The notes beneath the pieces are model-generated. The model was given only the letters and a program-made list of their open reading frames with translations. It did no database searches and was not told where the DNA came from. From Eubacterium uniforme (GTDB taxonomy: Bacteria > Bacillota > Clostridia > Lachnospirales > Lachnospiraceae): a stretch of 64,000 bases of DNA. The stretch lies in NCBI RefSeq assembly GCF_900167115.1, contig NZ_FUXZ01000008.1:62001-126000 (forward strand). Reading direction: 5' to 3'. Positions within the stretch are counted from its first letter, which is position 1. Each line of letters starts with the position of its first letter. Of the stretch, positions 41,567-50,801 are shown piece by piece. Made by a program: the position numbers and the translations under genes.

Positions 41567-42916
41567 TTATTCAGTTCCTTCTCTTCTAACCTCATGATTA
41601 GCGAATCTTGTATAATCAGGTAACCACGCAAGTTCTATTGATCCAACCGGACCGTTTCTCTGCTTAGCTATAATAATATCAGCAATTCCTCTTCTATCCG
41701 TATCCTTCTTGTAGTAATCCTCACGATATATAAACATTACTACGTCGGCATCCTGCTCGATGGCTCCGGATTCACGAAGGTCAGATAACATAGGCTTTTT
41801 ATCTTCTCTACTTTCAACTGCTCGAGAGAGCTGTGAAAGTGCAATTACAGGTACATTAAGCTCTCTTGCAAGACCCTTAAGTGCACGTGAGATTTCAGAT
41901 ACTTCGTTCTGACGTCCCTCTCTGCTATTACCTGTCATAAGCTGTAAGTAGTCAATGATTATAATTCCAATATCATAATCCAATTTATACTTTCTACATT
42001 TTGTTCTAAGTTCATTAATTGAAATCGAACTTGTATCATCTATAATTAACTTTGTTTTTGCTATGGTATCTGCACTCTGAGCAAGTCTTCCCCACTCATC
42101 ATTTGTTAGATTACCATTTCTAAGTTTCTTAGAGTCAACCATCGCATCCTGTGATAGGAAACGCGTCATAAGCTGCTCTTTTGACATTTCCAAACTGAAT
42201 ATAACAGCTCCAAGATGTTCTTTAACTACAACATGATGAGCAATATTTAGAACAAATGCTGTCTTACCCATTGATGGTCTTGCAGCAACAAGTATAAGAT
42301 CGGAATTCTGGAATCCACTTGTCTTATAATCAAGATCTGTAAATCCACTAGGAACACCAGTAACACTACCCTCTGCCTTAGATGCAGCATTAATACGTTC
42401 CATAGTATCAATTACTACCTGTCTAATTGGAACATAGTCACCCTTATCTCTAGTCTGAATAAGCTTCATCATACGACTTTCAACATTGTTCATTAATACA
42501 TCTATGCCACTTGTTCCGCTGTAACTTTCATTCATCATCTCCTGACTAGCCTTAATAACATTACGTCTAAGTGCGCTTTCCTTAACTATCTGCGCATATA
42601 CACGTGCATTTGCTGAGACAGGAACACTCTCTAATATATTTCTAATGAAATCAATACTTGTAACTTCATCTGGTACGCCTTTTTCTTTTAGTCTGCTTGC
42701 AACAGTAACAATGTCAATTGCTGTCTTTTCATCATTAAGCTCCTGCATTACATCATATATCTGTCCAAGTTGCTTGTTATAAAAATCAGCAGAATACACT
42801 ATGCTTTCAACATCGCCTAATACCTGCTCATCCTTTAATATTGCACCAATAAGAGCTTTCTCTGCATTTGTATCATGAGGAATCACTAAACCATTTATAT
42901 TATCATTATCGCTCAT
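41567..42916 (-). CDS. dnaB: replicative DNA helicase
   Basis: 449 aa (family about 450). The N-terminal primase-binding domain (DTNAEKALIGAILKDEQVL) is followed by a RecA-type motor: Walker A ARPSMGKTAFVLNIAHHV (about residues 207-224), Walker B IGIIIIDYLQLM, the loop LSQLSRAVESREDKKPMLSDLRESGAIEQDADVVMF, and the arginine-containing end RNGPVGSIELAW. Third gene of a conserved group with rplI and gdpP. Start ATG with AAGGAGGAATT upstream. Confidence 0.97.
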   Translation of the reverse strand: MSDNDNINGLVIPHDTNAEKALIGAILKDEQVLGDVESIVYSADFYNKQLGQIYDVMQELNDEKTAIDIVTVASRLKEKGVPDEVTSIDFIRNILESVPVSANARVYAQIVKESALRRNVIKASQEMMNESYSGTSGIDVLMNNVESRMMKLIQTRDKGDYVPIRQVVIDTMERINAASKAEGSVTGVPSGFTDLDYKTSGFQNSDLILVAARPSMGKTAFVLNIAHHVVVKEHLGAVIFSLEMSKEQLMTRFLSQDAMVDSKKLRNGNLTNDEWGRLAQSADTIAKTKLIIDDTSSISINELRTKCRKYKLDYDIGIIIIDYLQLMTGNSREGRQNEVSEISRALKGLARELNVPVIALSQLSRAVESREDKKPMLSDLRESGAIEQDADVVMFIYREDYYKKDTDRRGIADIIIAKQRNGPVGSIELAWLPDYTRFANHEVRREGTE

Positions 42917-42974
42917 ATAATTCCTCCTTAATAATAGTTCTTATCATATCATCAACCTTTAGATTTCAATCTTA

Positions 42975-43421
42975 TTATTTTGTTGAAACATTAACCTTAA
43001 GTGTAGCAGTTACTTCTGGATGAAGTTTAACTCCTACATCATATACACCAGGTGTCTTTATGCTTTCTGCTAAAACAAGTTTCTTCTTATCAATATCTAA
43101 GTTAAGCTGTTCTTTAGCTTCTTTTTCTATTTCCTTAGTTGAAACTGAACCAAATATCTTTCCACCTTCGCCACTCTTTAAGAATAACTTTAATGTGTAC
43201 TGTCCAATTTCTTCTGCTTTCTTCTTAGCTTCTTCAAGTCTCTGTGCAGCAAGTTTTTCATCATTAGCCTTCTGAAGTTTTAAATCATTAATATTTTTAG
43301 CCGTTGCTTCAACGCCAAGTTTTTTCTTTATAATGCAATTTCTTGCATATCCATCACTAAGAGTAACTCTTTCGCCTTTTTTACCAACATTCTTTACATC
43401 TTCTAATAATATAACTTCCAT
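42975..43421 (-). CDS. rplI: 50S ribosomal protein L9
   Basis: 148 aa, standard length. N terminus MEVILLEDVKNVGKKGERVTLSDGYARNCIIKKK is the L9 signature with a long connecting helix (about 42-80, KKKAEEIG) and a C-terminal RNA-binding domain (KSGEGGKIFGSVSTKEI). It starts immediately downstream of gdpP, with 1 nt between, and is followed by dnaB after about 60 nt, the common Firmicutes order. Confidence 0.97.
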   Translation of the reverse strand: MEVILLEDVKNVGKKGERVTLSDGYARNCIIKKKLGVEATAKNINDLKLQKANDEKLAAQRLEEAKKKAEEIGQYTLKLFLKSGEGGKIFGSVSTKEIEKEAKEQLNLDIDKKKLVLAESIKTPGVYDVGVKLHPEVTATLKVNVSTK

Positions 43422-43422
43422 T

Positions 43423-45474
43423 CTATAAATCTCCTTGCTCTTTCATCTCGCGAATAGTATTTTTCAATAATTCAATCGCACCATAAATATTATCACCATC
43501 TAACTGTGCACCTGCGATATTTGAATGACCTCCACCGCCTAATCTTTCCATGATAAGCTGAACATTAACTGTATCAATTGATCTTGCACTAATATAAATC
43601 TGATTATTATATGGTGTAAGAACAAATGCTGCCTTAATGCCTCTGATATTAAGAAGTTCGTTCGCTGATTGTGCTCCAACAACTGTTGGACTAAGTACTG
43701 ACTTAGCTTCACAACATGTAATAGCAAAATCCCCTAAATATACTTCAGCATTTTCAATAGCCTTAGCCTTTGCCTTATAATCTTCCATATCATCACGAAG
43801 AAGCATACGAACACGTGTAACATCAGCGCCTCTTCTACGAAGGAATGCTGCTGCCTCGAAAGTACGTACCCCAGTTCTATTAGTAAAGTTATTTGTATCA
43901 ATCATGATACCCGCATAAAGAGCATCAACTTCTTCCTGTGTAAGAACAACTTCGTCATTAATATACTGTAAAATTTCTGAAACCATTTCACTCGCACTCG
44001 AAGCAAATGGTTCAATATATGATAATACTGCATTTTCAATTGTCTCAGGATTTCTTCTATGATGATCAAGCACTACTATATTAGAAGCCTTTTCAAGAAG
44101 CTCTGGACAATCCGTATAACTTGGTCTGTTAACATCTACGACAATCACTACAGTATTTGGATTAACAAGGGAAAGAGCCTGTTCTGAATTTACAAACAAA
44201 TCTTCCTCATATCCATTCTCAACTGTAAATCTCTCATACATAGGCTGCATTGAATGTGTAACATCATTAATAACAATCTTTGCTGTTTTATTAAGAGATT
44301 TAATACATCTATAAATACCAATTGATGAGCCAAATGAATCAACATCACCAATCTTATGTCCCATAATAAGTACATTATCCTTACTAAGAATGATTTCTCT
44401 TAAAGCAAGTGCCTTAACTCTAGCTTTAACTCTAGTCTGCTTTTCGACAGACTTAGACTTTCCACCAAAGAAATCAACCTTCTCAGTACTTTTAACTACA
44501 ACCTGGTCGCCACCTCGACCAAGAGCCATATCCATAGCCATACGAGAATATTCAAAATTTTTAATATATGATTTCTCACCAAATCCAATGCCGGCACTAA
44601 GTGTAACTGCTATTGAATTACCAAAGTTAACAGACTTAACTTCCTCAAGGAGAGTAAATCTTTCATTCATAAGCATTTCTAAATATCTGTATTTAAAAAT
44701 AACTAAGTATTTATCTTTTTCAAGTTTTTTAATAACACCATCAATTCGTGTAAAATATCTAGTTACCACTCTATCTATCATGGCTGATAAAAGAGATCTT
44801 CTAACTTCTTCGATATTTTCCATAACTTCATCATAGTTATCAATGTTAATCTGACAAGCGACCATTCTTTCATTAACATTATCCTGAATCAACTGCTTTG
44901 TTTCAGTAACATCAAAGAAATAGGCTGCTATTAAATGTTGATTTCCCTCAAGACTTTCAACAACTTTTGAATGCTTATATACATCCTCAATATCAAATCT
45001 ATTAAACTCAGCCCTATAACTTAAGTCATTATAATTAAACTCGCAAACATACATTTCTTCAGCATTTTTAGCTTTTGAAATTTCAATCAAAGGGAAAAAC
45101 ATAGTTATGTTTTTTCCAACCACATTATCCTTCGCTAAAAGATTTTCCATTTCCTTATTAGTCCAAAGGATTCTTCCCATATCATCCAATAATACATATG
45201 GAATAGATAAACTATGCATCATTTGTCTTTGCGTTAGATTATATTCCGATGCGAAATTAATCAACTCACTCATGATTCTGGTTTTATTAACCCTTAATAA
45301 AATAAAGGCTATAAATAAATAGATTGCGTCAGCGAAAAAAGAAAACATTCCCGCAGTCTTATCCATAGCAAATATCATAGCAGAAGTTGCTAATAAAAAT
45401 ATACCAAGAATAAATGGCCATTTTAGGAATCTGTTTATATGTCCTTTTAGTCTGACTCTGTCCTTTTTACCCAT
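43423..45474 (-). CDS. gdpP: GdpP-type cyclic-di-AMP phosphodiesterase
   Basis: About 683 aa from the ATG at 45474 (AAGGAGATATGTG upstream; an earlier in-frame start at 45504 lacks a site). Two N-terminal membrane helices (about 19-65), a PAS domain (LLDDMGRILWTNKEMENLL), a degenerate GGDEF domain (IEKDKYLVIFKYRYLEMLM; the catalytic GGDEF is GRGGDQVV), then DHH with IMGHKIGDVDSFGSSIGIYR, DVNRPSYTD, VVLDHHRRNPETI, and the DHHA1 motif GGGGHSNIAGAQL. The enzyme hydrolyses c-di-AMP at the membrane and so controls osmotic balance and wall stress. First gene of the gdpP-rplI-dnaB group. Confidence 0.95.
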   Translation of the reverse strand: MGKKDRVRLKGHINRFLKWPFILGIFLLATSAMIFAMDKTAGMFSFFADAIYLFIAFILLRVNKTRIMSELINFASEYNLTQRQMMHSLSIPYVLLDDMGRILWTNKEMENLLAKDNVVGKNITMFFPLIEISKAKNAEEMYVCEFNYNDLSYRAEFNRFDIEDVYKHSKVVESLEGNQHLIAAYFFDVTETKQLIQDNVNERMVACQINIDNYDEVMENIEEVRRSLLSAMIDRVVTRYFTRIDGVIKKLEKDKYLVIFKYRYLEMLMNERFTLLEEVKSVNFGNSIAVTLSAGIGFGEKSYIKNFEYSRMAMDMALGRGGDQVVVKSTEKVDFFGGKSKSVEKQTRVKARVKALALREIILSKDNVLIMGHKIGDVDSFGSSIGIYRCIKSLNKTAKIVINDVTHSMQPMYERFTVENGYEEDLFVNSEQALSLVNPNTVVIVVDVNRPSYTDCPELLEKASNIVVLDHHRRNPETIENAVLSYIEPFASSASEMVSEILQYINDEVVLTQEEVDALYAGIMIDTNNFTNRTGVRTFEAAAFLRRRGADVTRVRMLLRDDMEDYKAKAKAIENAEVYLGDFAITCCEAKSVLSPTVVGAQSANELLNIRGIKAAFVLTPYNNQIYISARSIDTVNVQLIMERLGGGGHSNIAGAQLDGDNIYGAIELLKNTIREMKEQGDL

Positions 45475-45582
45475 CACATATCTCCTTAAATACTTAGGTA
45501 TCACACCATAAAAATTAAATCATTTACAATATGACATAGATACTTACAATAATACATTTTACCACATTTATGCAAAATATAA

Positions 45583-45611
45583 AAGAGGTTCCCACTTTGT
45601 GGAAACCTCTT
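45583..45611 (-). terminator. terminator of the rpsF-ssb-rpsR operon
   Basis: A 13-bp stem with one mismatch (AAGAGGTTCCCAC / GTGGAAACCTCTT) and a TTT loop, with a T-run on the minus strand. Confidence 0.8.
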
Positions 45612-45628
45612 GATATATACATTAATTA

Positions 45629-45898
45629 TTATTCTACTGTATATGGCATAAGAGCAACGTGACGAGCTCTCTTAATAGCTACTGTTAAAGCTCTCTGATG
45701 CTTTGCGCATGTACCTGTAACTCTTCTAGGAAGAATTTTACCTCTTTCTGAAGTATATCTCTTAAGCTTATTAACATCTTTGTAGCTGATTTCTTTATCT
45801 TCACCGCAGAATACACAAACCTTTTTTCTTCTACGAATAGGTCTTCTCTTTGCAGGTGCTTCGCTCTTATCGCCTTTTTCATTCTTATTATATGGCAT
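45629..45898 (-). CDS. rpsR: 30S ribosomal protein S18
   Basis: 89 aa. The start [37 protein letters not shown] and the C terminus [21 protein letters not shown] are the S18 signature; the CxxC pair indicates the zinc-binding (C+) form. AGAAGGAGGTCAGGTT precedes the ATG. Last gene of the rpsF-ssb-rpsR operon, which is the universal order. Confidence 0.97.
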   Translation of the reverse strand: MPYNKNEKGDKSEAPAKRRPIRRRKKVCVFCGEDKEISYKDVNKLKRYTSERGKILPRRVTGTCAKHQRALTVAIKRARHVALMPYTVE

Positions 45899-45944
45899 AA
45901 CCTGACCTCCTTCTGGTCTATATAAACTTATAAACTCAATTTAA

Positions 45945-46403
45945 TTAAAATGGCAATCCATCATCTTCCACACTGTCTGGAATATCTAAAAATCCATCAT
46001 TAGCACCCTGGTTACCACCTCCAGCAACTGCTGCTGGTGCAGATGAATAATCTGAAAAACCGTTATTTTCACTAGCTGCCTTGCTTTCAGCAAATTCTAC
46101 GTTTTCAGCAACAACATCTGTTGTGTATACTTTCTGACCATCCTTATTTGTATAAGAACCTGTCTGAATTCTACCTGAAAGAGTAAGCTTAGTTCCTTTA
46201 TTAACATATTTCTCTACAAACTCAGCAGTCTTTCCAAAAGCAACACATGAGATAAAATCAGCATTCTGATCATCACCGTTTCTTCTGAATCTTCTATCAA
46301 CTGCGAGTGTAAATCTAGCGATCGCCATTTGTGAATCACCCTGTGTAGAATATCTAACGTCAGGGTCTCTTGTTAAACGCCCCATTAATACTACGTTATT
46401 CAT
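45945..46403 (-). CDS. ssb: single-stranded DNA-binding protein
   Basis: 152 aa. N-terminal OB-fold with MNNVVLMGRLTRDPDVRYS, FTLAVDRRF, FISCVAFGKTAEFVEKYVNKGT and LSGRIQTGSYTNKDGQKVYTT. A Gly/Ala/Ser-rich linker ends in the acidic tip DSVEDDGLPF, the standard protein-interaction tail. Binds single-stranded DNA in replication and repair. Between rpsF and rpsR. Confidence 0.97.
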   Translation of the reverse strand: MNNVVLMGRLTRDPDVRYSTQGDSQMAIARFTLAVDRRFRRNGDDQNADFISCVAFGKTAEFVEKYVNKGTKLTLSGRIQTGSYTNKDGQKVYTTDVVAENVEFAESKAASENNGFSDYSSAPAAVAGGGNQGANDGFLDIPDSVEDDGLPF

Positions 46404-46427
46404 TGTATACCTCTTCTTTATCCTATC

Positions 46428-46718
46428 TTACTGTTCGTCTAAACTTACGCATAAGAATCTAAGAATGTTTTCCTGGATACGAAGCTTGTCTTCGATCTGA
46501 GCAGGAACATCTGGAGCAGATTCAAATTTAACGAAGTAATAGTAAGCTTCACTCATCTTCTGGATTTCGTAAGCAAGTTTCTTCTTGCCCCATTCCTCAA
46601 CTTCAGTAACAGTACCACCAAAACGTGTAACGTACTCTTTTACCTTGTCGATAGTTTTAGCTCTGTCTTCGTCTTCAAGTTTTGAACTAACAATAACTGC
46701 AAATTCATACTTATTCAT
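46428..46718 (-). CDS. rpsF: 30S ribosomal protein S6
   Basis: About 96 aa from the ATG at 46718, which follows AAAGGAGGTAAAAAGC; a longer frame to 46766 has no ribosome site. MNKYEFAVIVSSKLEDEDRAK, GGTVTEVEEWGKKKLAYEI and SEAYYYFVKFES are S6 hallmarks. First gene of the operon, with a structured leader. Confidence 0.97.
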   Translation of the reverse strand: MNKYEFAVIVSSKLEDEDRAKTIDKVKEYVTRFGGTVTEVEEWGKKKLAYEIQKMSEAYYYFVKFESAPDVPAQIEDKLRIQENILRFLCVSLDEQ

Positions 46719-46745
46719 GCTTTTTACCTCCTTTTGGTCTCTGGC

Positions 46746-46788
46746 CCTTGATCTTTTCAAGAGCAAGGATTAGCGCTAAACATAGCGC
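46746..46788 (-). promoter_or_regulatory. structured leader of the rpsF operon
   Basis: Two hairpins stand before the rpsF ribosome site: CCTTG / CAAGG with an inner TCTT / AAGA pairing (46746-46768) and GCGCTA / TAGCGC (46773-46788). Such leaders bind the S6:S18 pair and shut down translation in other bacteria. I could not confirm the conserved loop bases, so this is a likely r-protein leader, not a proven one. Confidence 0.4.
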
Positions 46789-46799
46789 CACGAATAGAC

Positions 46800-46828
46800 A
46801 TTTTATCATACTATTCCTAATTATTCAA
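46800..46828 (-). promoter_or_regulatory. promoter of the rpsF operon
   Basis: TTGAAT (46828-46823), 17-bp spacer, TAAAAT (46805-46800). It lies across the 3' end of the DUF951 gene. Confidence 0.65.
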
Positions 46829-47003
46829 GTGTTTTTTTCAATTTGGCCGATTTCTCAACCATCTTTCTAGGCACCATTATACTATGCTCACAACCTAGAC
46901 ACTTAAGTCTAAAGTCCGCACCAACTCTTAAAACCTCCCATTCATTACTTCCGCATGGATGAGGTTTCTTCATAACAATAATGTCTCCAACTCCAAATTG
47001 CAT
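46821..47003 (-). CDS. DUF951-family protein
   Basis: 60 aa. MQFGVGDIIVMKKPHPCGSN then WEVLRVGADFRLKCLGCEHS is the DUF951 pattern, with conserved HPCGS and CxxC that probably bind a metal. Small, widespread in Firmicutes, function unknown; usually found near translation or replication genes, as here. It starts 10 nt after the PH-domain gene ends, so they form an operon. Confidence 0.88.
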   Translation of the reverse strand: MQFGVGDIIVMKKPHPCGSNEWEVLRVGADFRLKCLGCEHSIMVPRKMVEKSAKLKKTLE

Positions 47004-47013
47004 CTTTAACTCC

Positions 47014-47388
47014 CTAGTTCATCAAATCATGGAAATCGCTTCCTTCAGTCATGAACTCATTAACACCGACACGTTTTTCATTTCTAACATTTTCAACAAC
47101 ATCAGAAATAAGATCCTTAACTGTTCTAGGATCCTTAACGCTAACCACATCAAGTTCTGGTGCACTAATGTCTGATGAACAGATATGGATTGTACCAACC
47201 TTAAATAATCTCTGTCCAAGTGTCTGGTGAAGAGAAACATCTCTTATTCTATATAATCTTATTTCTTCTTCATCTGTAGATAATATTCCGCTTTTCTTTA
47301 TGAATTTTTCTTCTGTTAATGTATACCTTGTAAATGATAAAGGTAACCCAAATATAGTTCTTTTTTTATCCGACCATAACTGTGCCAT
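47014..47388 (-). CDS. bacterial PH-domain (bPH2-like) protein
   Basis: About 124 aa from the ATG at 47388, which has AAAGGAGGTATGGCT upstream; 47394 is also possible. The pattern LSFTRYTLTEEKFIKKSGIL then EEEIRLYRIRDVSLHQTLGQRLFKVGTIHI, with SPELDVVSVKDPRTVKDLI-like ending, matches the bPH_2/YdbS-type PH domains that lie at the membrane. No membrane segment is seen in the chosen frame. Function unknown. Confidence 0.8.
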   Translation of the reverse strand: MAQLWSDKKRTIFGLPLSFTRYTLTEEKFIKKSGILSTDEEEIRLYRIRDVSLHQTLGQRLFKVGTIHICSSDISAPELDVVSVKDPRTVKDLISDVVENVRNEKRVGVNEFMTEGSDFHDLMN

Positions 47389-47446
47389 AGCCATACCTCC
47401 TTTAACCCTGAGTTGGTTACTAACCTTACATAATAATATACTAAAA

Positions 47447-47477
47447 AACCAGAATCCTTTCAATAGGGATTCTGGTT
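47447..47477 (-). terminator. terminator of the tRNA pair
   Basis: Perfect 11-bp stem AACCAGAATCC / GGATTCTGGTT with a 9-nt loop, followed on the minus strand by six T residues. Confidence 0.85.
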
Positions 47478-47482
47478 ACAAG

Positions 47483-47553
47483 AGGCGACAGCCAGATTTG
47501 AACTGGCGATCAGGGTGTTGCAGACCCGTGCCTTACCGCTTGGCTATGTCGCC
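47483..47553 (-). tRNA. tRNA-Cys (anticodon GCA)
   Basis: 71 nt on the minus strand. The 7-bp acceptor stem is GGCGACA / TGTCGCC. The anticodon loop reads CTGCAAC, giving GCA, and the T-arm is CCAG-TTCAAAT-CTGG. A U discriminator, as in tRNA-Cys, precedes TCT; CCA is not encoded. It is processed together with tRNA-Glu upstream. Confidence 0.95.
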
Positions 47554-47569
47554 ATAAGCTTTACGCTAG

Positions 47570-47641
47570 TGACTCCAAGGGGATTTGAACCCCTGTTACC
47601 GCCGTGAAAGGGCGGTGTCTTAACCGCTTGACCATGGAGCC
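47570..47641 (-). tRNA. tRNA-Glu (anticodon TTC)
   Basis: 72 nt on the minus strand. Acceptor GGCTCCA / TGGAGTC with one G-U pair; the anticodon loop reads CTTTCAC, giving TTC; the T-arm is GGGG-TTCAAAT-CCCC. CCA is not encoded. First of the two-tRNA transcript. Confidence 0.95.
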
Positions 47642-47708
47642 ATGATTGCGACTCCCTGCTTATCCATTCACAAACAAAAAATCGCAACACTACGAATACA
47701 ACGTTGAA

Positions 47709-47737
47709 ATTTTAACATCATTCTTTTGTTTTGTCAA
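47709..47737 (-). promoter_or_regulatory. promoter of the tRNA pair
   Basis: Minus strand: TTGACA (47737-47732), exact 17-bp spacer, TAAAAT (47714-47709), about 70 nt before tRNA-Glu. Confidence 0.75.
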
Positions 47738-47754
47738 CAACTTTATTAAAAAAC

Positions 47755-48462
47755 TTATAAAAAATAAAGTATTAACATCATAAGGAAGTTGTTTTCGTAA
47801 ATAGTACTTAATATTTTGTTGTTATTTATGGCTTCAAATATCGGTTCCATTTTTCCTGTTCCCGAAAGCGCAGTAATAACAACACAGAAGATTAATATTA
47901 ATATATAACCTTCAAATAGTCCTATAATAACTCCAAGCGTACGGTCTAACGACTCAACCGCTGGTAATTTAGACAACACTCTTGTTAATCCCACAAATAA
48001 AATCATCAAAGCATGAATAACAATAAACACTATAGCAAATGATATAATTTGCATCATCTCTTTTACAAGATAAGCCTTTACATAGTCCTCAAAATTATCC
48101 ACCTTTAATTCTTTATATTCTTCTTCAGTATTATTCTCTTTTATTTTTTTAGTAATAGTTTTTGGAAGTGGCATATTCTCTATAATCTTCTGCTGTCCTT
48201 CTATGCCAGTATGCTCTATTCCATTTTGTTTATCTAATTTAAGATTATCATCAACATATTCGCTTACTTTTTTCTCAACAACATCATGTATTACAGTATT
48301 ATTAAACTTACTTACCGCTGTCGGATAAACTACAAAAACCAATATTAAAGATGCAAACAAGGATCCAAGCGACAATAAAATCTTAAGTGATCCTCTTATA
48401 TATCCCATAATAGAAAAAACCAATAAGATTAAAATCATTCCACCAAGTAAATATACTTCCAT
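47755..48462 (-). CDS. CvpA-family membrane protein
   Basis: 235 aa. Four hydrophobic segments, with the N-terminal MILILLVFSIMGYIRGSLKILLSLGSLFASLILVFVVYP and the later FVGLTRVLSKLPAVESLDRTLGVIIGLFEGYILILIF, are CvpA-like. A charged 70-residue loop (about 53-135) with QQKIIENMPLPKTITKKIKE is inserted between them. CvpA was named for colicin V production; its molecular role is unclear. It starts 13 nt after the DUF5711 gene ends and so is in one operon with it. Confidence 0.8.
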   Translation of the reverse strand: MEVYLLGGMILILLVFSIMGYIRGSLKILLSLGSLFASLILVFVVYPTAVSKFNNTVIHDVVEKKVSEYVDDNLKLDKQNGIEHTGIEGQQKIIENMPLPKTITKKIKENNTEEEYKELKVDNFEDYVKAYLVKEMMQIISFAIVFIVIHALMILFVGLTRVLSKLPAVESLDRTLGVIIGLFEGYILILIFCVVITALSGTGKMEPIFEAINNNKILSTIYENNFLMMLILYFL

Positions 48463-48475
48463 ATCAAACTCCAGT

Positions 48476-49669
48476 CTACTTAAGCTTTACACATTTTACC
48501 TTTTCATTAGTTACTACATAATATGTCCTAAGAGAAATAGGAACAATATCAACAACATCCTCATTAAAACTATGCTTTAACTTTTCCTGTCCAGAGAATG
48601 TAATTATTCTGAAATCATTTTTATTATATGTAAAAATACAGTTCTCAACAATTTTTACCTCATCATAAAGATCGTCTATATACTCTGACATAACTTCCTT
48701 ACCCCTCGTATTATAAACAACAACTCTATTCTTTTCTTTATGTTGATTATCTGTATTCTTTAATACCAATCCAATGTACGAAGATGAATAACATACCTTT
48801 TCTATTTCATCAGTAATCTCTGCTTCGAATTCAATAGACGGTTTCTGCTTAATTGAATAAATTGTTATTATATTATCACCTATACAGGCACATACATCAT
48901 TATTCAAAAACTCAACCGTAGGAACTATAGTCGATGAATACTGATTAAATCCACCAACCATTCTGTCTACTTCGTTCTGTCCAACATCTGAGAAATTATA
49001 GAATAGCACCTTCGACTGCATAACACCACCACTTGCATAAAGATAAGATACCGCAAGTTTTGTACCATCCTCAGAAATCGAAAAATCAAGTGGATAACCG
49101 TTACTAGCCAGATCCGTCTTGCTTGTTACCAACTGCTTTCCTTCTTTATCAATAAGATCAATATAATTAGTGTGCGCATCCTCTAAAATCATAGCAACAA
49201 CGCCCTGTTTAGCAACCTCAATCTTTACAATCGGAAAGTTTGATTCTGTTTTATTAACAAGACCTTTATCATCAAAAAGATATATCTCTGTTCCGCCTTG
49301 TTCTGCAACAACTACGTAGTCACCACATGTATCAACAATAGGACTCTTCATCTCAAATGCCTGGTTCCAAATTGCTTGTTTTCTATTTAAATAAGATACT
49401 CCATCTTCACTATACTTAACAAGCATGTCCCCATAACCAGTATACTTACTGCCAAATCCATTTTGAATTTCAACAGAACTTACCTCTTTAACAGTTTTAT
49501 AAACGCGGGTTTTTTGGTAAATAAAATTAGAAATCACAACAACTAGTATTATAAGAGCAATTAAGATATATCTTATTCTCTTATTTCTTCTATGCGTTTC
49601 TAACTGATCTATAAATTCTTCATCATTAAATTGTTCTTTTTTTCTACTAAAAAAATCTTTAATATTCAA
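48476..49669 (-). CDS. DUF5711-family membrane-anchored beta-propeller-like protein
   Basis: 397 aa. A short cytoplasmic tail rich in charge, one membrane helix (about 33-50, YILIALIILVVVISNFIY), then an extracytoplasmic beta-rich domain to the end, with repeated segments such as GDYVVVAEQGGTEIYLFDDKG and DFSISEDGTKLAVSYLY that look like WD40/propeller blades. The layout and the Lachnospiraceae occurrence fit DUF5711; function unknown. Sits between a PTS-IIC-like gene and cvpA with gaps of 13-16 nt. Confidence 0.72.
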   Translation of the reverse strand: MNIKDFFSRKKEQFNDEEFIDQLETHRRNKRIRYILIALIILVVVISNFIYQKTRVYKTVKEVSSVEIQNGFGSKYTGYGDMLVKYSEDGVSYLNRKQAIWNQAFEMKSPIVDTCGDYVVVAEQGGTEIYLFDDKGLVNKTESNFPIVKIEVAKQGVVAMILEDAHTNYIDLIDKEGKQLVTSKTDLASNGYPLDFSISEDGTKLAVSYLYASGGVMQSKVLFYNFSDVGQNEVDRMVGGFNQYSSTIVPTVEFLNNDVCACIGDNIITIYSIKQKPSIEFEAEITDEIEKVCYSSSYIGLVLKNTDNQHKEKNRVVVYNTRGKEVMSEYIDDLYDEVKIVENCIFTYNKNDFRIITFSGQEKLKHSFNEDVVDIVPISLRTYYVVTNEKVKCVKLK

Positions 49670-49685
49670 GAACGTCTCTCCTTAT

Positions 49686-50741
49686 TTAAGCCTCTAGTTT
49701 CATATCTCCATCATGAATCAACTTTATCTTTCTCATGCCTTCTGCAATAATCAAAGTAATAATTGCAGGAAGAACAAATTCCATCACAACCACTTCTGCA
49801 AGCGCCATTGTATTTGACATACTCTTTGTCATGGTCTGATAAGACATGATAGGTCCAACAAGCCCTGATGTACCCATTCCAGATCCAGTAGAATTACTCT
49901 TCATCTTTAACACCGCTGCACCAACAGGTCCAAGAATTGCACTTGAAACAATCGGCGGTATCCATATAAACGGATGTCTTAATATATTAGTAATCTGAAG
50001 CATGGATGTACCAACACCTTGAGATATCAATCCGCCCACTTTGTTTTCTCTAAAACTAGCTACAGCAAATCCTACCATCTGACAACAACATCCAATTGTC
50101 GCTGCACCTGCCGCAAGACCCGAAAGCCCTAGCGAAATACCAATCGCTGCAGAACTAATAGGTAAGGTTAAAACCATACCCATAATAACGGCTACAATAA
50201 GTCCTCCAACAATAGGCTGTTTATCAACATTCACGTTGACTAGTTCGCCAACCCAAAGCATAAATCTTGCTATAGGTTTTCCAACCCATATTCCAGCAAG
50301 TCCACCACTCATAATTCCTACAAATGGTGTTAATATTATATCTAATTGAGTTTTTCCTGAAACAATATGTCCAAGTTCAATGGCAACATAAGCTGCAACA
50401 AATGCACCAAGTGGTTCACCTGGTTTGCCAATTACAAATGCCATAGAAGTATTAACATTAGGGAAAGCACCTATCATGCCAGCAACCGCTGCGCTTACAC
50501 TAACAAGCGGACTTTCCTGATACTTGCTTGCAACACCCACACCAATACCAGCACCAGTAATAGTTTTAGCAACACTACCAATTAAAATCAAATAATGACT
50601 TGGTTTACCGCCGAAAAAACCAGGGCCTAGCAAGTCACCAATCTGACATAGTATTGTTCCCATAATAAGTGTAGCAAAAAGACCTAATGCCATTCCACTT
50701 AAACCTTCAATAAAGACTCTATTTAAATACTTCTTTATCAT
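49686..50741 (-). CDS. PTS system IIC-like membrane transporter
   Basis: About 351 aa from the ATG at 50741, which has AGGAGTAGACTGGAA upstream; a longer in-frame start at 50792 lacks a site. About ten hydrophobic segments with Gly-rich turns: GLSGMALGLFATLIMGTILC, AKTITGAGIGVGVA, MSGGLAGIWVGKP, AAAIGISLGLSGLAAGAATIGCC-like. This is the PTS_EIIC_2 type. No IIA or IIB gene is adjacent, so it may work as a transporter without phosphorylation, or with a distant partner. Downstream of the Tad operon; it probably has its own promoter. Confidence 0.78.
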   Translation of the reverse strand: MIKKYLNRVFIEGLSGMALGLFATLIMGTILCQIGDLLGPGFFGGKPSHYLILIGSVAKTITGAGIGVGVASKYQESPLVSVSAAVAGMIGAFPNVNTSMAFVIGKPGEPLGAFVAAYVAIELGHIVSGKTQLDIILTPFVGIMSGGLAGIWVGKPIARFMLWVGELVNVNVDKQPIVGGLIVAVIMGMVLTLPISSAAIGISLGLSGLAAGAATIGCCCQMVGFAVASFRENKVGGLISQGVGTSMLQITNILRHPFIWIPPIVSSAILGPVGAAVLKMKSNSTGSGMGTSGLVGPIMSYQTMTKSMSNTMALAEVVVMEFVLPAIITLIIAEGMRKIKLIHDGDMKLEA

Positions 50742-50801
50742 TTCCAGTCTACTCCTATTATTTAATTTTTTTCTCAAGACATACCATACCACATTTTAGG
50801 C

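Noticed and set aside
44390-44836. 148-aa plus-strand frame inside gdpP
   Set aside because: Antisense to conserved DHH and GGDEF codons, no ribosome site.
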